Source: Dendrophyllia cribrosa (Eukaryota; Cnidaria; Anthozoa; Scleractinia; Dendrophylliidae). From it: DNA of 64,000 nt. The notes under the pieces are model-generated. The model searched no databases. It saw only the letters and a list, made by a program, of their open reading frames with translations, and was not told the origin of the DNA. The stretch covers positions 51,738,043-51,802,042 of the forward strand of contig JAJLRJ010000002.1 in assembly GCA_024195265.1 (NCBI GenBank), read 5' to 3'. Position 1 is the first letter of the stretch. Each line of letters opens with the position of its first letter. Positions 11,730-26,700 of the stretch are shown here, piece by piece. The position numbers and the translations under genes were made by a program.

Positions 11730-14700
11730 AATACTCACCTTAAAATGCTTCTCGAAGATGGCGAAACGCAAACTCGTAAATGCAAGACCTTCAAATGCTG
11801 CAAGATGCGGGTGGGCGGAAAACTCAGACCCAGTGGAAAACTCGGACCCCACAAGATAACAGCGAGATATTTATCTTGCCCGGTTCATCGTTTTCGATCA
11901 AACAGGGAAAAACTATAAACATGGTTTAAAATAGCAGCCGGCACTAAGGTTACTTTTCACTGAAAAAGTAAAAAAAAAGAGTCGCGAAAATTTTAGTCAA
12001 ATTTAGTCACTTGTATTCATTCATAGTTATCCATAGTGCTAGACAGAACGGATTTCCCGTGTTTGCGAGTGTAGAAGCGCTCAGATTTGTCTAGACGAGG
12101 TTGCGTATTTTACGCTTGAGCAAACACCTGAAGAGAGCGCCATTCGCAACAAAACACGTTAATTTAGATGAATTCCGAGGCTGATATTATTTTAGCACTT
12201 CATAGCATGCGATGTGTCCAACAATCAGTTTTTCAATATTATTTCAAGGTTTCTAGGAAGAAAACTTCTTGTAATCTCGTGGGGTCTGAGTTTTCCGCTG
12301 GGTCTGAGTTTTCCGCACACCCGCAATATGCTGCTAGAAGATGGCGAAGCTCAAAGGTGACGAAACGCAACCTGGTGGTTGCAAGTACCCGACACCACCG
12401 TGCGCGCTTGCTAAAATATTACCCGAGACCACTGTGCGCACCTAGTTTCGTCAAATCGAGAATGCTTCGCCCACTACAAACACATTTCTTACTTTTTCAA
12501 CAAATATTCTTTGTCCTTGTATGTATACACCCAGGGAATGCTAGGGTGCCTCCTCGGGTTTTGGCCTCTGGGCCAAAACCCTGCGGGGGCAAAAATACAG
12601 AAAATCCATTTGCGTCAAATATATTTTAGGAAATGTTCGTGCTTAACCAATCAGAATAGCCAAAGACAATAGCTACTAATTTTGCTTCTTTGATGAAGTT
12701 CCCCAAATACAATATCTTTTGAAAAATTGCATGTTGTGCTATTGGGTCTCAAAATACTTAAAACCTTAAAAAAAATTAGACTTAATGCACCTTGAACGTT
12801 AACTTTTTAGCAGTTTTTGAGTATAGGCCAATGAGATCACTAGTTGTAACAATAAAAAAAGTTGACATTCCATCGTGCATTGCCGTTCAGCACTATCCAT
12901 CTTATGCGGATCATTACTTAATAGCCTTGTTATTTTGTCTATTAAGCAAATAAACTTGATGCTATTTTCAATTCAGCCGCCATGTGTGTATAATGTTAAA
13001 CACGTTACCTTTTTTATATATATTTTTAGTCCAACTAAACCTGTCAAGCTGAATGCAAACATAAACCTGAACCAGAGCAAACCTCACGTCAATTCTGCAG
13101 TGAAACATAACCCAAACAAATCACCTGTAAAGAAATCCTCTTCAGGCAAAATCCCACATTCATCTGGTGTTATTAAAAAGGAAGCTATATCACCGGTGAG
13201 TTTTTTTTTTGGTTCTTTACATGTTTTTTATTTTGTTGTTGTTGTTGTTGTTGAATATACAGTGAACTCTGTCTAAGTTGTACTCCCTCTGGACCAGTTT
13301 CAGCTGTCTGCCTTAGAGAGGTGTCTACCTTATAGAGAGTTTAGTTACAGACAAACAAGTGAAATTCAGTCAGAACCAGCAAACCGCTCATGTCCGCCTT
13401 AGAGAGGTGTCTACCTTATAGAGAGTTTAGTTACAGACAAACAAGTGAAATTCAGTCAGAACCAGCAAACCACTAATGTCCACCTTAGAGAGGTGTCCAC
13501 CTTATAGAGAGTTTAATTACAGATGAACAAGTGAAATTCAGCCAGAACCAGTCAATAATGTCCGGCTTAGAGAAATGTCCACCTTATAGAGAGTTTACAG
13601 ACGAACATGTGAAATTTGGCCAGAACCAGCCAATAATTATTGATGTGCATTCTAGAGAGGTGTCTGCCTTATAGAGAGTTTAGTTGCAGACAAACAAGTG
13701 AAATTCAGCCAGAACCAGCCAATAATTGATGTCCATCTTTGAGAGGTGTCTGCCTTTAGACAGGGATTCTGACAGGGTGCGGGAAAAATTTTAAAATTGT
13801 GCGGGAGTTTTGGGGCAAATTGTGCGGGAAATAACTCCGATTGTGCGGGAAATTGTGCGGGATTGCGCAATCCTGTGACCAACCAAATATTCAATCACCA
13901 GTGTTCTAGCCAGGCCAAAAACATATGACAGGGAGGAAAATCTGCATAAATGAAAAATATAAATAGACCTTTTACTTTGGGGATTAAAATGTACCCAGCA
14001 ATCGCCAATTTGCGGCTGTTTTTTTTTTTTCACCAACGTTTATTTGTCTCAACACAATCACATTGCGTGACACGATAAACTTGATCGGATAAAAACCGAA
14101 ATACCACCTCAAAATAAAATGTTTCCGATCTGAGCGAGTTCCTTTATGAAAAATCCGTACAGTTATGTAGTGTGAATAATTTTCAGTAAAGGTTCACAGA
14201 ATTTCTTCGAACGTTTGCCGCAAAAACACAACCCCGAGATGTATACAAATTGCGTGCTATTAAAATGTAATTTGATAGCATGTTTGTTTTTCTCACAAAA
14301 CTTAAAAGATCGTAGAGCATTTTCCTGAATGAAAACGTCTTTCACTTGATTGAAAAAATCAAATCCAGTATTCTGATCAGAACTTAATAATTTTCTCCTA
14401 TCGATCCGAAGTTTTAGCGCTTTTATAGTTTGTTTGTGGATACGCAAACTTGATCAGTTCTTTGCGAAAATAATTCAGACACAGCGACATTGATTTCGGC
14501 GAGACGGTACATTTCTTCGGTGTTTCTTCTTCGGTCCCCGACATATTAAACTGAAAGAGGAAGCAAAAGCGCTTGAAAAAATATCAACAGGCTGCTAAGA
14601 AAAACGACATAATGTCTGGAAAACGACAACTAAAAACTACGCGAAAAATTCGGTAGGAAGTTGGATAGAAGTAAAACTGAGACTAGTTCCCAGGACGGCG

Positions 14701-17700
14701 AAGAGAACGCCTTGTTGTTTTTATATCTGCTCGAGCTGTTCGAGGAAAGCGAGGGATTTCTCGATTGTTTGAAGGGAAAATAGGCTAAAAATAGCCTAAA
14801 ATGTTTCTCGAAATCTTGGTTATCAATAGAAATACCTGTTTTAATTAAAATTTTAAGGAAATATTTCAGTATTGTGCGGGATTGTGCGGATTTTTAGGAA
14901 TTGTGCGGGTTTGACCAAACTGTGCTGACCAAACTGTGCGGTCCCGCACCCGTGCACCCTGTCAGAATCCCTGTTTAGAGAGTTTAGTTGCAGACGAACA
15001 TGTGAAATTCGGCCAGAACCAGCCAATAATTGTTGATGTGCATCTTAGAGAGGTGTCTGCCTTATAGAGAGTTTAGTTACAGACAAACAAGTGAAATTCA
15101 GCCAGAACCAGCAAACCACTTACGTCTGGCTTAGAGAGGTGTCCACCTTACAGGAGTGTCCACTTAGAGAGAGTGGACTGTATATATAATACACCTGTAT
15201 TCAACCATATGCACAAAAACAAAAGAAAGCAAGAGGATTTAAGACACAGTAGAACCTACTGCAAGCTGAAACCCTAATGGTCAAGTTGATCTGTGGCTGA
15301 GGAGAGGAAATTATCTGTTTATAGTATATGATAATAATAATTAATCCTTCTGAAACTTTCACCTCCCGTTGTAACAACTTAAAAATGATTTCCTCTTCAT
15401 ACATGTACACGTAGGATTTTTCTGAGTTCACAAGATTATAATAACGGAGGTTTTAGATAAACAATTAAGAATAAAAATTAGCGATAATAGTGTAGAATGA
15501 CGTTTCGATGACTCACTCATCATTTTCAAATTCATGTAACTAAAGTCTTGTGAGTTCATTACATGTATATAATAAATTTGAAAGTCTTATTGCATATGAT
15601 TAAAAAAGGAATACAATGTGGACTATAGAGGGTGTTAATTAGGTGAATAGTTTTGCTTTGATTGAGTCAGATTGAGTGTTCAGTTTAGGTTTAGGTTTCT
15701 TGATAGTGGAGAAGGAGGCTTTTATTTGTTGGTTTCCTGTAGACACATGTTTTAAGCTGTTTACCCATCTTTATGAGTTCCATTCCGATGAAAGGTAGTT
15801 TTTTGTTGTTTTCTACTTCCATCCGTCAATCAGCTTTACAATGGAAGTAGAAAACAATAAAAAACTGCCTTTCACTCACAAGACTTTAGTTACATGAAAA
15901 TGATGAGTGAGTCATTGAAACATCATTCCACACTATTATCGCTAATTTTTATTCCTAATTGTTCACAAGATTAAGGTTAAAGAAAAACATGGAGTCTCGG
16001 ACAGTTTTGAACACATCAAGAGTGTATATTAGATTCATGTAACACTCTTGATGTGTCTTAGATTGCAGATCTTTGCATGTGCCTTGGAACACAACTTAGT
16101 TGTGTCTGCCTAAAAAATGGGGTGTTTGCTGAGAGTCAATGGTTTTATTGTACAAAGCAGTGGCTTTTGAATATACTGCATTGCGGTCTGTTATATAACC
16201 TGATTCTCATCTTTTCAGGACATCAATGTACTAAATTTCCTTTGTTTGCTGTTCAGGTAAAGCAATCCCGTAGTGAATCATGTCAATCTGCAAGTGATGA
16301 TGATGATGATGTTCCCTTGGTTAGTTTTGTTATTTGCATAAGTTCTACATGTACATTTAGTTAAAATAAAACAGATGTTGCATTCCTATTATGTCTGAAG
16401 GCAACTCCCTACAGAATAGCAAGAAAATATTTACATCAACAACATACATGTACATGTATTGTTACCTGAATTTGGGAAGCCAAAGTGCTGTGATTGGCTA
16501 TTTAATAACTTAATACAATTTCAGTGGCTGTTCTAAGGGACAAGTTTGGATACGCTACTGAATTGGGCATTGTGAAAACCTTGGTAGCACTTCCCCATGG
16601 TGTAGAATTTTGGGGTCAATACAATGAAATTATTTTTACATGATAATTTAGTGATACATGAACATGCCATTATTGTTGCCTTTGAATAAAACATGGTCTT
16701 TGAAGTTAAAAATCCACTTTGCCACCATTTAATATTTTCAGTCAAACCACTTTCAATAACATTCGAGACCTTTTCTTAATAATATTAGTAATAATAAATA
16801 ATAATTAAGATAGTACTGGAGGCAAAATTGGTGATTTTATGCACTTTTTACTTCGAAAGAAACATCAAGAAATATTTACCCCAGAAGAGTGAAATTTTCA
16901 GAGCTAATACAGAATTGTATCTAGATTGTAAAAATAGTTTCAGTTGTTCGAAATAATTCAAGGAATTCGTGGAATTTAAGGAATTTAAGGTGTGACTGTC
17001 CTTTTTTAAGGGATCAGCCACCACTGAAAGGGGATTTAACCGTTTGCAATTAAAATTGTCCCAAAGATATAACATGCAAAAAGACAAATTTTCACCGGAG
17101 TGCGTCATTGAAAAGCAAAAAGGAACAATTAAAGATCAATAATATAAACTTGCCTTTAGATGAAGTTTGTCAGCTTGTCCTGTCCTCGATATCTCGAATA
17201 ATAAGACGCACTCCAGTGAAAACGTTCGTAAACACATCTAGTTTCTTTCCTCCAAATTTCATGCCCTTCTGATTTATCGTTCACATAAATTCACATTTAC
17301 TGCGTATTAATACGGAAATTCAAAGCAAATTTTCCCGGGAAAATCGAGCATAACTTGAAGAAATTCCCCACAATCGTTCTATTTCTTTCTCACACACTGG
17401 CGGCCATGTTGTTGATGCCTGCAATACCGTTTTCCAAGAGAATTGTCCCAAATTTGGTTGTTTTGCCCTTATTCGTGACTCCATTATTCCCGCGAAACCA
17501 ATCATAGAATGTCATTATAAATAATGATGCAATGCATGGTAATGCCACCTTGTCCAACCGCAAACAGATCAAATTGCCATTGCGCTGACAGCTCTTTCGA
17601 GCTCTTGCGTTGAGGATTATATTTTTGCGCAAAGTTATTATGAAGACAACGTTTATGGCTGCTAGTGAAAGAAAACAAAATGATTTGAATCATTTTCGTG

Positions 17701-20700
17701 GCGCTGGTGCTTCATTGAGAATTTCGCTTGACTCAGACAAGCTTCGGAACACCGGCTGGACGACTGGATTGCATAAAGACTCGTCAACGGACACATTTAC
17801 CCGTTATTGTTATCCATTTACCCGTTATGCGGAAAGCTCGATCAAAGCGCTGAAGAGCTTCCATTTTGAAAGGTCTGGCGTGAAAGAGGGCTTCATTTTG
17901 CGAACACAGAGGTTTTATCTCTTCTATCAATGAGAGTTTCATCTTTCAGTTTACACATGTACATGTACTTTACAGATCTGTCAACACCACACTCTTTGGG
18001 GATTTATTTAGACCTATAAAACCTTGTCCAGCACAGTATGCCATCTTTGTTTTTCCCGCGAAAGGACCCTTGGAAACGAAAATTTGTTCGTTTATATTTT
18101 GGAAACGCGTTGCTTCTCAGACCCTAAATTTCGCGTGCAGGTTTCTTTATATATGCTCTACAAAGTGACAAATTATTAGTGCAATCCGAAAGGTTCACCT
18201 TAGCCTCCAGGACTACCTTAAAAACAACTTCTATTGCATGTGTTACATGTACATATTACTTATTATTTAAAATAATAATGATTATTTATCTTTTATAGCA
18301 TTTTGCATGGTTGACTGTAAGAGATTTGACTGCTCAGTGTTTTTTGGATGTAAACTGATTTTTTCTTTTGTTGTTTTACCAGGCTGCCAGAGCGCTACCC
18401 AAGTAAGTCTTCAATATTTTCAGCAATGGTTTATTGTTTTGAAAGTAATCCTCCTTCATTGAGACCAGTGTTTGAACCCTTTCACTCCCAGAGTCAATTA
18501 TGGAGACATGTAGTGTAGCTCTAACTTTTGATTTTGTGGACAAAATCCTATGGTGTGACCATTCAAATGAAACCTCTTCAGCAGTACTTTTGCATGGTAC
18601 CATTTGTTCTAACTTTTGAGTCTGTGGACGAAATCCTATGGTGTGACCATTCAAATGAAACCTCTTCAGCAGTACTTTTGCATGGTACCGTTTGTTCTAA
18701 CTTTTGAGTCTGTTGATGAAATCCTATGGTGTAACCATTCATCTGAAACCTCTTCAGCAGTACTTTTGCATGGTACCATTTGTTTTTCAATATTTTACAA
18801 AATGAAATTTGGAATTTGTCTTGAATTTTGATGTTTGGCACTCTTGGGAGTGAAAGGATTAAACCAATTATCAAACTTGGTTACATTGAGGGGAATTTTT
18901 TTACTGTCCCGCAGAAATAAGGAAATTGTTGTATCGCTAAATGTCACTAAATATACAACTAAATTGCACAAAAAGATTATATACATGTATGTGTAGAGCA
19001 AAATGAAAGCAGTAGTTTTGTGAAAAAGTGTGGATTACAAGGATGGAAGTGGATTACAGTTCATCAATTTTGATTTCGTGATGGGCAGTCAAGAAATCAA
19101 AGTTTCCATTCTGGTGGAATTTTGAGTTTTTTAATTGTCATTTTGTGTTTTTAGAACTTTCTTACATTTGTCACATGACCCGTACGGCTCTGCGAACCTT
19201 TTCTTTGCAAAACCTGCATTGATGAAAGTCCCGTATGAGGGCCATATGCATTTGCACGAGCAAGGCTGGAAAAAGCCGTACAGCTCTACTAGAGAAGCGG
19301 ACGGCCTCGCACATTAAAATTTCAAGTAATTTTGTCTCCAAATTGGTCATACAATGAAATACTTACAGTATTGACTAATACCCCGTTCACACCAATGCTT
19401 AAACATGTTTAAATGTTGTTCAGTTAAAAACAGGTTTAGAAAAATACCCCCAAATGTGCCATAATATTTGGAGTAAAGTCTTTACTAAAAGAAACTTTAT
19501 TGACTTTTATTACCAATCCAGGTAGCATGAGTCATATACATTTAAAAAACGTTCAAGATAGGTGCATGGACCTCGCTGTGCTCGGTCCGTACTCCATAAC
19601 CTCGAGCCAAATATTTTCCCATCCAGCTCTCCCACTTAGTCAATAAGTATTTTTTCGTGCTCATCACTTTTGCCGATTTTGTCTTCCTATTTTAAGATAA
19701 TGAAGCAATCTTAAAGCAACCTTCTGTTCATGGCATATATAATTGCAGTTGTGACACTCTCCTTTACTTTTTCACCAAGTTAAAACAAAGAAAATCTTTG
19801 ACTTTGATTTGGATATCTGATGCAGTCAAATTATGACATAAATTTTGCTCATTTTATATCTATTTCTGTTCTTTTTGTTACATGTACAGTAATGGTTTGT
19901 TTTGAGAAGATACATGTAATCATAACTTGGCACCTCAAAGTTGAAGGCCTTGAAGGCGAAAAAATTTGGATGCGCCCCATTTTTTCAACCCATTTTGTGG
20001 TTTTCGGAAATCCTGATAAAACGCTCTTCCTCGTTTTTGATATATTACTTCCAAAATGACATATTCTCACAAACATTTACAATATTTTGTGTACGGTTGT
20101 ACATTAACTTTTTGTCTGCATTCCTACTCATAATAGGCCTCCAATGGCAAAAGTGAAAACTGAGCACAAAAGTTTGACTCCAAACCCAGCTAAATCAGCA
20201 TTAAATAGCACAATAGAAGAAAAGAAAAAGATCGTCAAGTCTGACAAGCATGAAAAGGTGAAAAATGGAAAACCTTTAAAACTGGACAAAAAAATGGATA
20301 AGAAATCAGCTGGTGAGAAAAAGCATGACTCGACCAAGAAGGAAAAAAAGTCAGAAGGAGCAAAGTCTGTAAAGAAACCAGTGGACAGTGATGATGATGA
20401 TGAACCTTTGGTGAGATTTGAATTGAACATTCAAGGTTTTACCCAAAGAAAAATTTGAGCCACAACATAGACAATTTGTTCTAATCTAGTTGTATTTTAT
20501 TTTTTGCCTTTTAACATGTTATTGTGGATCACTGATAACAGTCAACCAGGTGTGTATCTGCTAAAATGATATTTTGATGTTTTGCTTTCATAAATTATTA
20601 TTTATACTCTATATTGAGCAGATTAAAATGACTAAATTAACAGCTTAGACTTGTTAAGTGGGCTCTCCCAGGGTTGCTGAAAATCACCACTAACTTTGGC

Positions 20701-23700
20701 TTGTCAGCTCTAGTGACTACATGTACTTTGCTTGCCAGCATTAAAAAAAATACATCTGATTACTTTCAGATGTCTGATTACTTGCAGTTTTCTGAAACCC
20801 TGATCTCCTTGAACTGTTAAGTGATAAGAGGTTGGATCAAATTATTTTGATCCTCAACTAAAAAAATGGAGATCTTGCATTTTTTATAGACACCTAAATG
20901 CATGATCCTCTGATTCTGAAACACATTTTTACAGGTTGTTCTGTTTTATGTAAAATAATTTTATATCAAACACTGTTTTATGTAATAATTTTATATCAAT
21001 AGAAAGTGTTTCATCAGGATATCCAAACACCAAGAAGTGGGTTGAAAAATGAGGCACAGCCAAGCTTTTGTTAACCCACTTTGAGGTGTTTGGATACCTG
21101 GCAAAACACTCTCTTACAGGGCTTGAAATTTAAAAAATTATCAATCGCAATTTGCGAGAAATTTCTAAAATTTCGTCGCAAGTTCGAAAATTTTAGTCGC
21201 AAAAAAAAACAACTAAATAATACTATCGGAACCGAAAATGAGAGACGAGAAATTTCTGAGAAAGTCTGAAAAAGTGTGCCCGTGATACACTTTTTGGAAA
21301 CCGCATTAATAGAGCATAAAATCGACGATTAAGTCACGCAACATTCAACGTGAATTTCGCAGGATTTGTCGGATAAAAATACAACTCCCAGTTACAAATA
21401 TTAATCCTTTATTAACTAGGCCGTAAAACAATCGCAAAATTGCGACTAATAGACAGATTTTAGTCGCAAATGCGCCCGATACGGGCGCAATTTCGAGCCC
21501 TGTCTTATGTGTTTGAAATAACTTCTCAAACTGATCATTAAATGCGGAAAAAACAAAGGAATAAAATCGCCAAAATCTATGCAAATTAAGACCAGGTATC
21601 CAAACCTCCTTCATGGTACTGATCCTCAGTGTTCTCTTCATGAATTATACATGGATTTAGAAGCCTATGTGTATAAACATGAAATTGTATAGCATGGACA
21701 GACCTACACAACTGTTGTGTGACTGTTGTATGCTGTTTTTCCTTGAATAAAACAAGACCAAATATTATTGAATTAATGTTAGAGTGAACAAGACTCCTAC
21801 AAACAAGAAGCAAGCAAAACAATCAGCCAGTGGATCGTCTCGTCCAAAGGCAAATGCCACAGCCTCGGTAAGCACTGTACTTGATCATCACTCATGCTTC
21901 TTTATCTTCATCTTGATAAGATTGTTAAATTTCAAGACTGTTTTAAGTGAGGGTTTATCACTAAGAGACTTTCACATTGTATCTTTTGTGGTTATTTTTT
22001 TTTTCAAACCAGTTAACATTTGCCACAAAAATTAGTCCTGAAAACCTGTTTTAGATTGTTGTCTTTGGGGTTATCCTCAACATGGCACTCTCGGAACAAT
22101 GAATAACAAAATTAGGTGATTTAGTTCAATAGATCTGACAGGCACCTCTGTAAATAATTATATGGATGTCTTTCTGTTACAGAAAGTTCACTTGGTACAG
22201 TACAGATCAAAATTCATACATGTATTTTTGTTTTTATTTTGTTAAGAAATTTTAATTTTTAATTAGAGTATAAGACATTTTATGCAGGTCACCTTTTATG
22301 TTTGCTCTTAACCCTTTCGCAGCCACACGTGACCATGCTAGCTATTAATTATTTTGGGGAATAAAATATTTGGCCATGGAGAGCGTGAGGAAACTTGGCC
22401 ACGAAAGGGTTTAAGGGGAAATAAATTAATTTTTAGAACTTAAAAAATTAATATTTATTAAATTCTTGCAAAATATGTTTCATTGACTCAGTTATCCTTA
22501 TTGAGTATTCATGTTCGTTTATTCACCAGCGTAAGAGGAAGAAGAGCGCAAGCCATGAAAGTGACAGCGATGACGAAGACAGTAAACCTCTGGTAAGTGT
22601 TTTGTTCTTGTCAGTGAGTGTAACAAAATTGCAGGAAATTTAAAATTCAAAATGTCTTATCCTTTTCCTGCATCAATATTATTATAACATTTAAAAAAAA
22701 AATTAGAAACAGTAATAAGTTTTACATTTTGTCCAGAAAAGATGTTGCAGGTACATTTCACCTGCCGTCAGTTCTTTTCCCAATGTTGCTTGTGTGAGGA
22801 TTTACCCAGACATGGACTCTGTTATGATATCATAACAACTGGAGTTTTTTTTTTCAGGCCAAGAGTGCCAAGAAAAGCACTTCAAAACCAGTGAAGAAAG
22901 AAGGCAAGAGTGGTTCGGCAAAAAAGAAGGTCAAAGAGGAGAAAAATGCAAAAGAGGTGAGTTATCTACACTGAACCCTCCATTAATAGGGACCTTCATA
23001 GCTCAGACCTTAAATCTGGAGATGTTTTTCTTTTGCACCAACTTATCATCATCAACCTTCCATCCCCACATTGCCTCTCCCCCCCCCTTCTCCCCTCATG
23101 GTTGCCTATATATGGCTGTAATTAAAATTTATTTAGTTTCTGTAAAGATCTGTAATGTTAATTGGGTGAAAGATGCATGAAAGTGGAGCTAAGAACATGC
23201 CATGAATTTGCCTCTTGTAGGGAAAAGAACCAATGAAAGTCACTTTAATATTATACAGTTTTGTAATTATTATTATTTGCTACATAGGAAAAGGGAAAAA
23301 AGAAAAAGGAAGAGGAGAAAGAAGTTTGGAAATGGTTAGTTTCGGGTTTATGTTTATCAATACATCATGTTTGGATGGAAAGATCTGAACTTTAGCATGT
23401 ATATGTTGTAGTTTAAAATGGTTTTTAGCCTGCGTAGCTGGCGTTTTTTTTGTTGGCGCGCGCGATAATTCGCGAGCGGCGAAGCCGCGAGTTTAGAGTT
23501 TCGAGCGGCGAAGCCGTGAGAAACTGCCTGCCCGGTTTCGTGGGCTTTTTTAGTAGTCCGTACGCCGGCGTACAGGCCGTTCTGATTGGTTCTAAAATGT
23601 AAACACGTCAATCAAATGGTTACGCGATCTCCCAAGGGAGACTAGAGTTGCCACGCAAAATGGTAGACGAAGCGTTGTTCAAAGCTTTGGCATCTCTCAA

Positions 23701-26700
23701 TATACGACGAGAAGAAATCGTTCTTAAGAAAGAGCAGGAAATAGCCGTAAAAAACTACTTTATAGAAGAGACGTCATGGCCATTTTGCCTACAGGTTTTG
23801 GAAAGAGTTTAATCTTCACAATGTTTGTGCTTGCCATGGAAGAACCCTGTGGCATCTCAAATAGACTAAATGCCCGGCAGTCAGAAATTTTCACAACATT
23901 TTCACTGAAAGGCTCTTTCAAACCTTTTGAGAGGACTATTCAATGTTCGTTTAGAAATGTCAAGCAATTCCAAAAATTATTTTGCTTTTCCGGTTGACGA
24001 AATATCCAAGCTTGGGCATACTATAAGATCACTATGTTCTCGACACTTGTGCCAAGCACAGTCTCAAATAGACTAAATGCCCGGCAGTGAGAAATTTTCA
24101 TATAATTTTCACTGAAAGGCTCTTTCAAACCTCTTGAGAGTATTCGATGTTCGTTTAGAAATGTCAAGCACTTCCAAAAATTATTTTGCTTTTCTAGTTG
24201 ACGAAATATTCTATGAAAATTTGTCACTGCCGGGCATTTAGTCCATTTGAGACCGTGCCCGGCAGTCTGCAGAAATTTTGTCGGGAACATAGCGATCTTA
24301 TAGTATGCCCAAGCTTGGATATTTCGTCAACTGGAAAAGCAAAATAATTTTGGGAATCGCTTGACATTTCTAAACGAACTTTGAATACTCTTAAGAGGTT
24401 TGAGTGAGACGTTCAGTCAATATTCTGTGAAAATTTCTGACTGCGAGTCTCGGCAGAAATATTCTAAGTGTCGAGAACATAGCGATCTCATAGTATGCCC
24501 AAGCTTGGATATTTTGTCAACTGGAAAATCAAAATAATTTTGGGAATCGCTTGACATTCTAAACGAACATCGAATACTCTCAAAAGGTTTGAAAGAGCCT
24601 TTCAGTGAAAATTTTGTGAAAATTTCTGACTGCCGGGGCATTTAGCCACAGCGTTTCTGAAATTCACACTATTTAATTTTCAAAGGGAAACAGCACAATC
24701 TACAGTTATCATTCGCGCTTTTCGGATTCTCCCTCCCTTGAGAGTTTTTTTCAGGGTATCGCCGTTCGCCATCAAAGGAACTTATGTAGTTTTTTGTTGT
24801 TTATTGCCCGCCAGCGTAAGCCACGATTTTTCGCGCGATCGTAATTTACATGAAGTTTCGTATTACGATGCGCCCTGTGATTGGTTGGGTAATTGTATCC
24901 ACCAAAAGATGTCAAAAGGGGGCGGCTACTCAAAAAGCCCACAAAACCGAGCAGGCGGTTTCTCACGGCTTCGCCGCTCGCGAATTATCGCGCACGTCAA
25001 CAAAAAAACCGCCAGCTACGCAGGCTAAATGATTTTAGGTTAAAGTTATTTCAAACTAGTTTGATTTTTACTTTTCTTTGTCTTAAGATTATGGTAATAA
25101 ATCTGGAACAAAATAAAATATAAACTAAACTAGTTTGAAATCATTTTAACCTTAAATTCATTTTATACTACAAATTACATGTATATATGTTGTGGTTCAA
25201 ATTTTTCTGTGGTTCAATTTTTTTTAAACCAGTTTGATTTTTGTTTTCCTTTGTCTCAGAATATGATAATGAATCTGAGACAAAGGAAAATAAAAACTAA
25301 ACTGGTTTGAAAATTTTTGAACCAAAGAAAAATTTGAACCACAACATATACATGTCGTGGATAGCACTGCTAAGTGGACTATACATGTAGACTTCAAGGT
25401 GCACAATATACAACCTCTGCAGTAGTAACGTCAGCACCTTGCACATACACACAGCCAAATTACCTAAGGAGTGGCAGCCATGGACAGCTTTCAATCCTTG
25501 GTAGGACTCATCAGCATGGCATTGTACACGAACATGTAGCTGTCAGGAAAACATATCTTAACTATCCCTGTGCGAGAAGGTGCGCAAGGCTGTCATGTTG
25601 TCTGCCCAACCTGCCATTTTGTGCTGCTGCTTTGGCTGTATTCGAACTTGGCCACCCAGTAATTCTTTGCAAGACAACTATATATAATTTTGCTTTCATT
25701 ATTCAGGTGGGAGGAAGAACAACTCCCTGAAGGTGTGAAATGGTTGCACATGGAACATAAGGTAACAAAAATAATTAGTAACAACTATTTATTTTCATAG
25801 TATTGTTTAGTATTTCATAGCCTTGTTTCTCGACACTTGAGACTCGATCCTCGAGACTCAATCCTCGAGACTCGATCCTCGAACGCTTTGAGAATCGAGG
25901 CTCGAGTATCAAGTCTTGAGTATCGAGTGTCAACTTACTTTTGAGCGGTACTTTAGTATTTATAGTATTTACAACTGTAGACCTGTCAAAGCACCCCCTA
26001 GACAAAATTACGGTTTAATCAATTCCCTCTAATGACTAAATACCATAATAGAGTACATATATGTGCAACTAGCTTTCATAAACATCAGAATATCAGAATG
26101 GTCTAAATACCCCCCCTCCCCAGTGGAGAGATAAACATCCCCAAGGAATGTTTCAGTTTGATGTACTTGCATATGTTTCAAGGACCGGGTAATTGAGCCA
26201 GAGGTGGACTAGATTTGAAGTTTTTCAAATTCCTTTTTATTACTAACAAATGAAATACATTGTGCATTACTATCATAATAAAGAAATTTTGTGGCCTTGA
26301 TCAACTGACTATTAATATTATTTTTCTAGGGACCATATTTCCCTCCCGAATATGAACCTCTACCTGCTGATGTCAAATTTTATTACGAAGGTGAGTTTGT
26401 TTATGTTTTCTCTGAAACTGGGAGCTGATTGATGTTTCAAAGTGATAACAGTGAAACCTTGTTATTGCAACCCTCTGATAAAGATGTGGTCCTATCAATT
26501 AATGTGTATTAACATGGTGGGTTAAAATTATAGCTACCTGACAAACTACCCTCTCTTTAATTATACCACAGTTTTTATGAATGTATTTTCATATACACAT
26601 TGACATGACTAGGCTTGATTTCTTCCGCTCTCTCGAGTCCGGTCTTTGTTCCTCCCTGAGGGGGGATGAGGGCGGGCTCATTTTCATGAACAGCAGCTGG

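Noticed and set aside
21783..21867. Alternative TOP1 exon 11 frame [12 protein letters not shown]
   Set aside because: It joins exon 9 without a microexon but leaves in phase 1, and exon 12 would then hit TAA at once.
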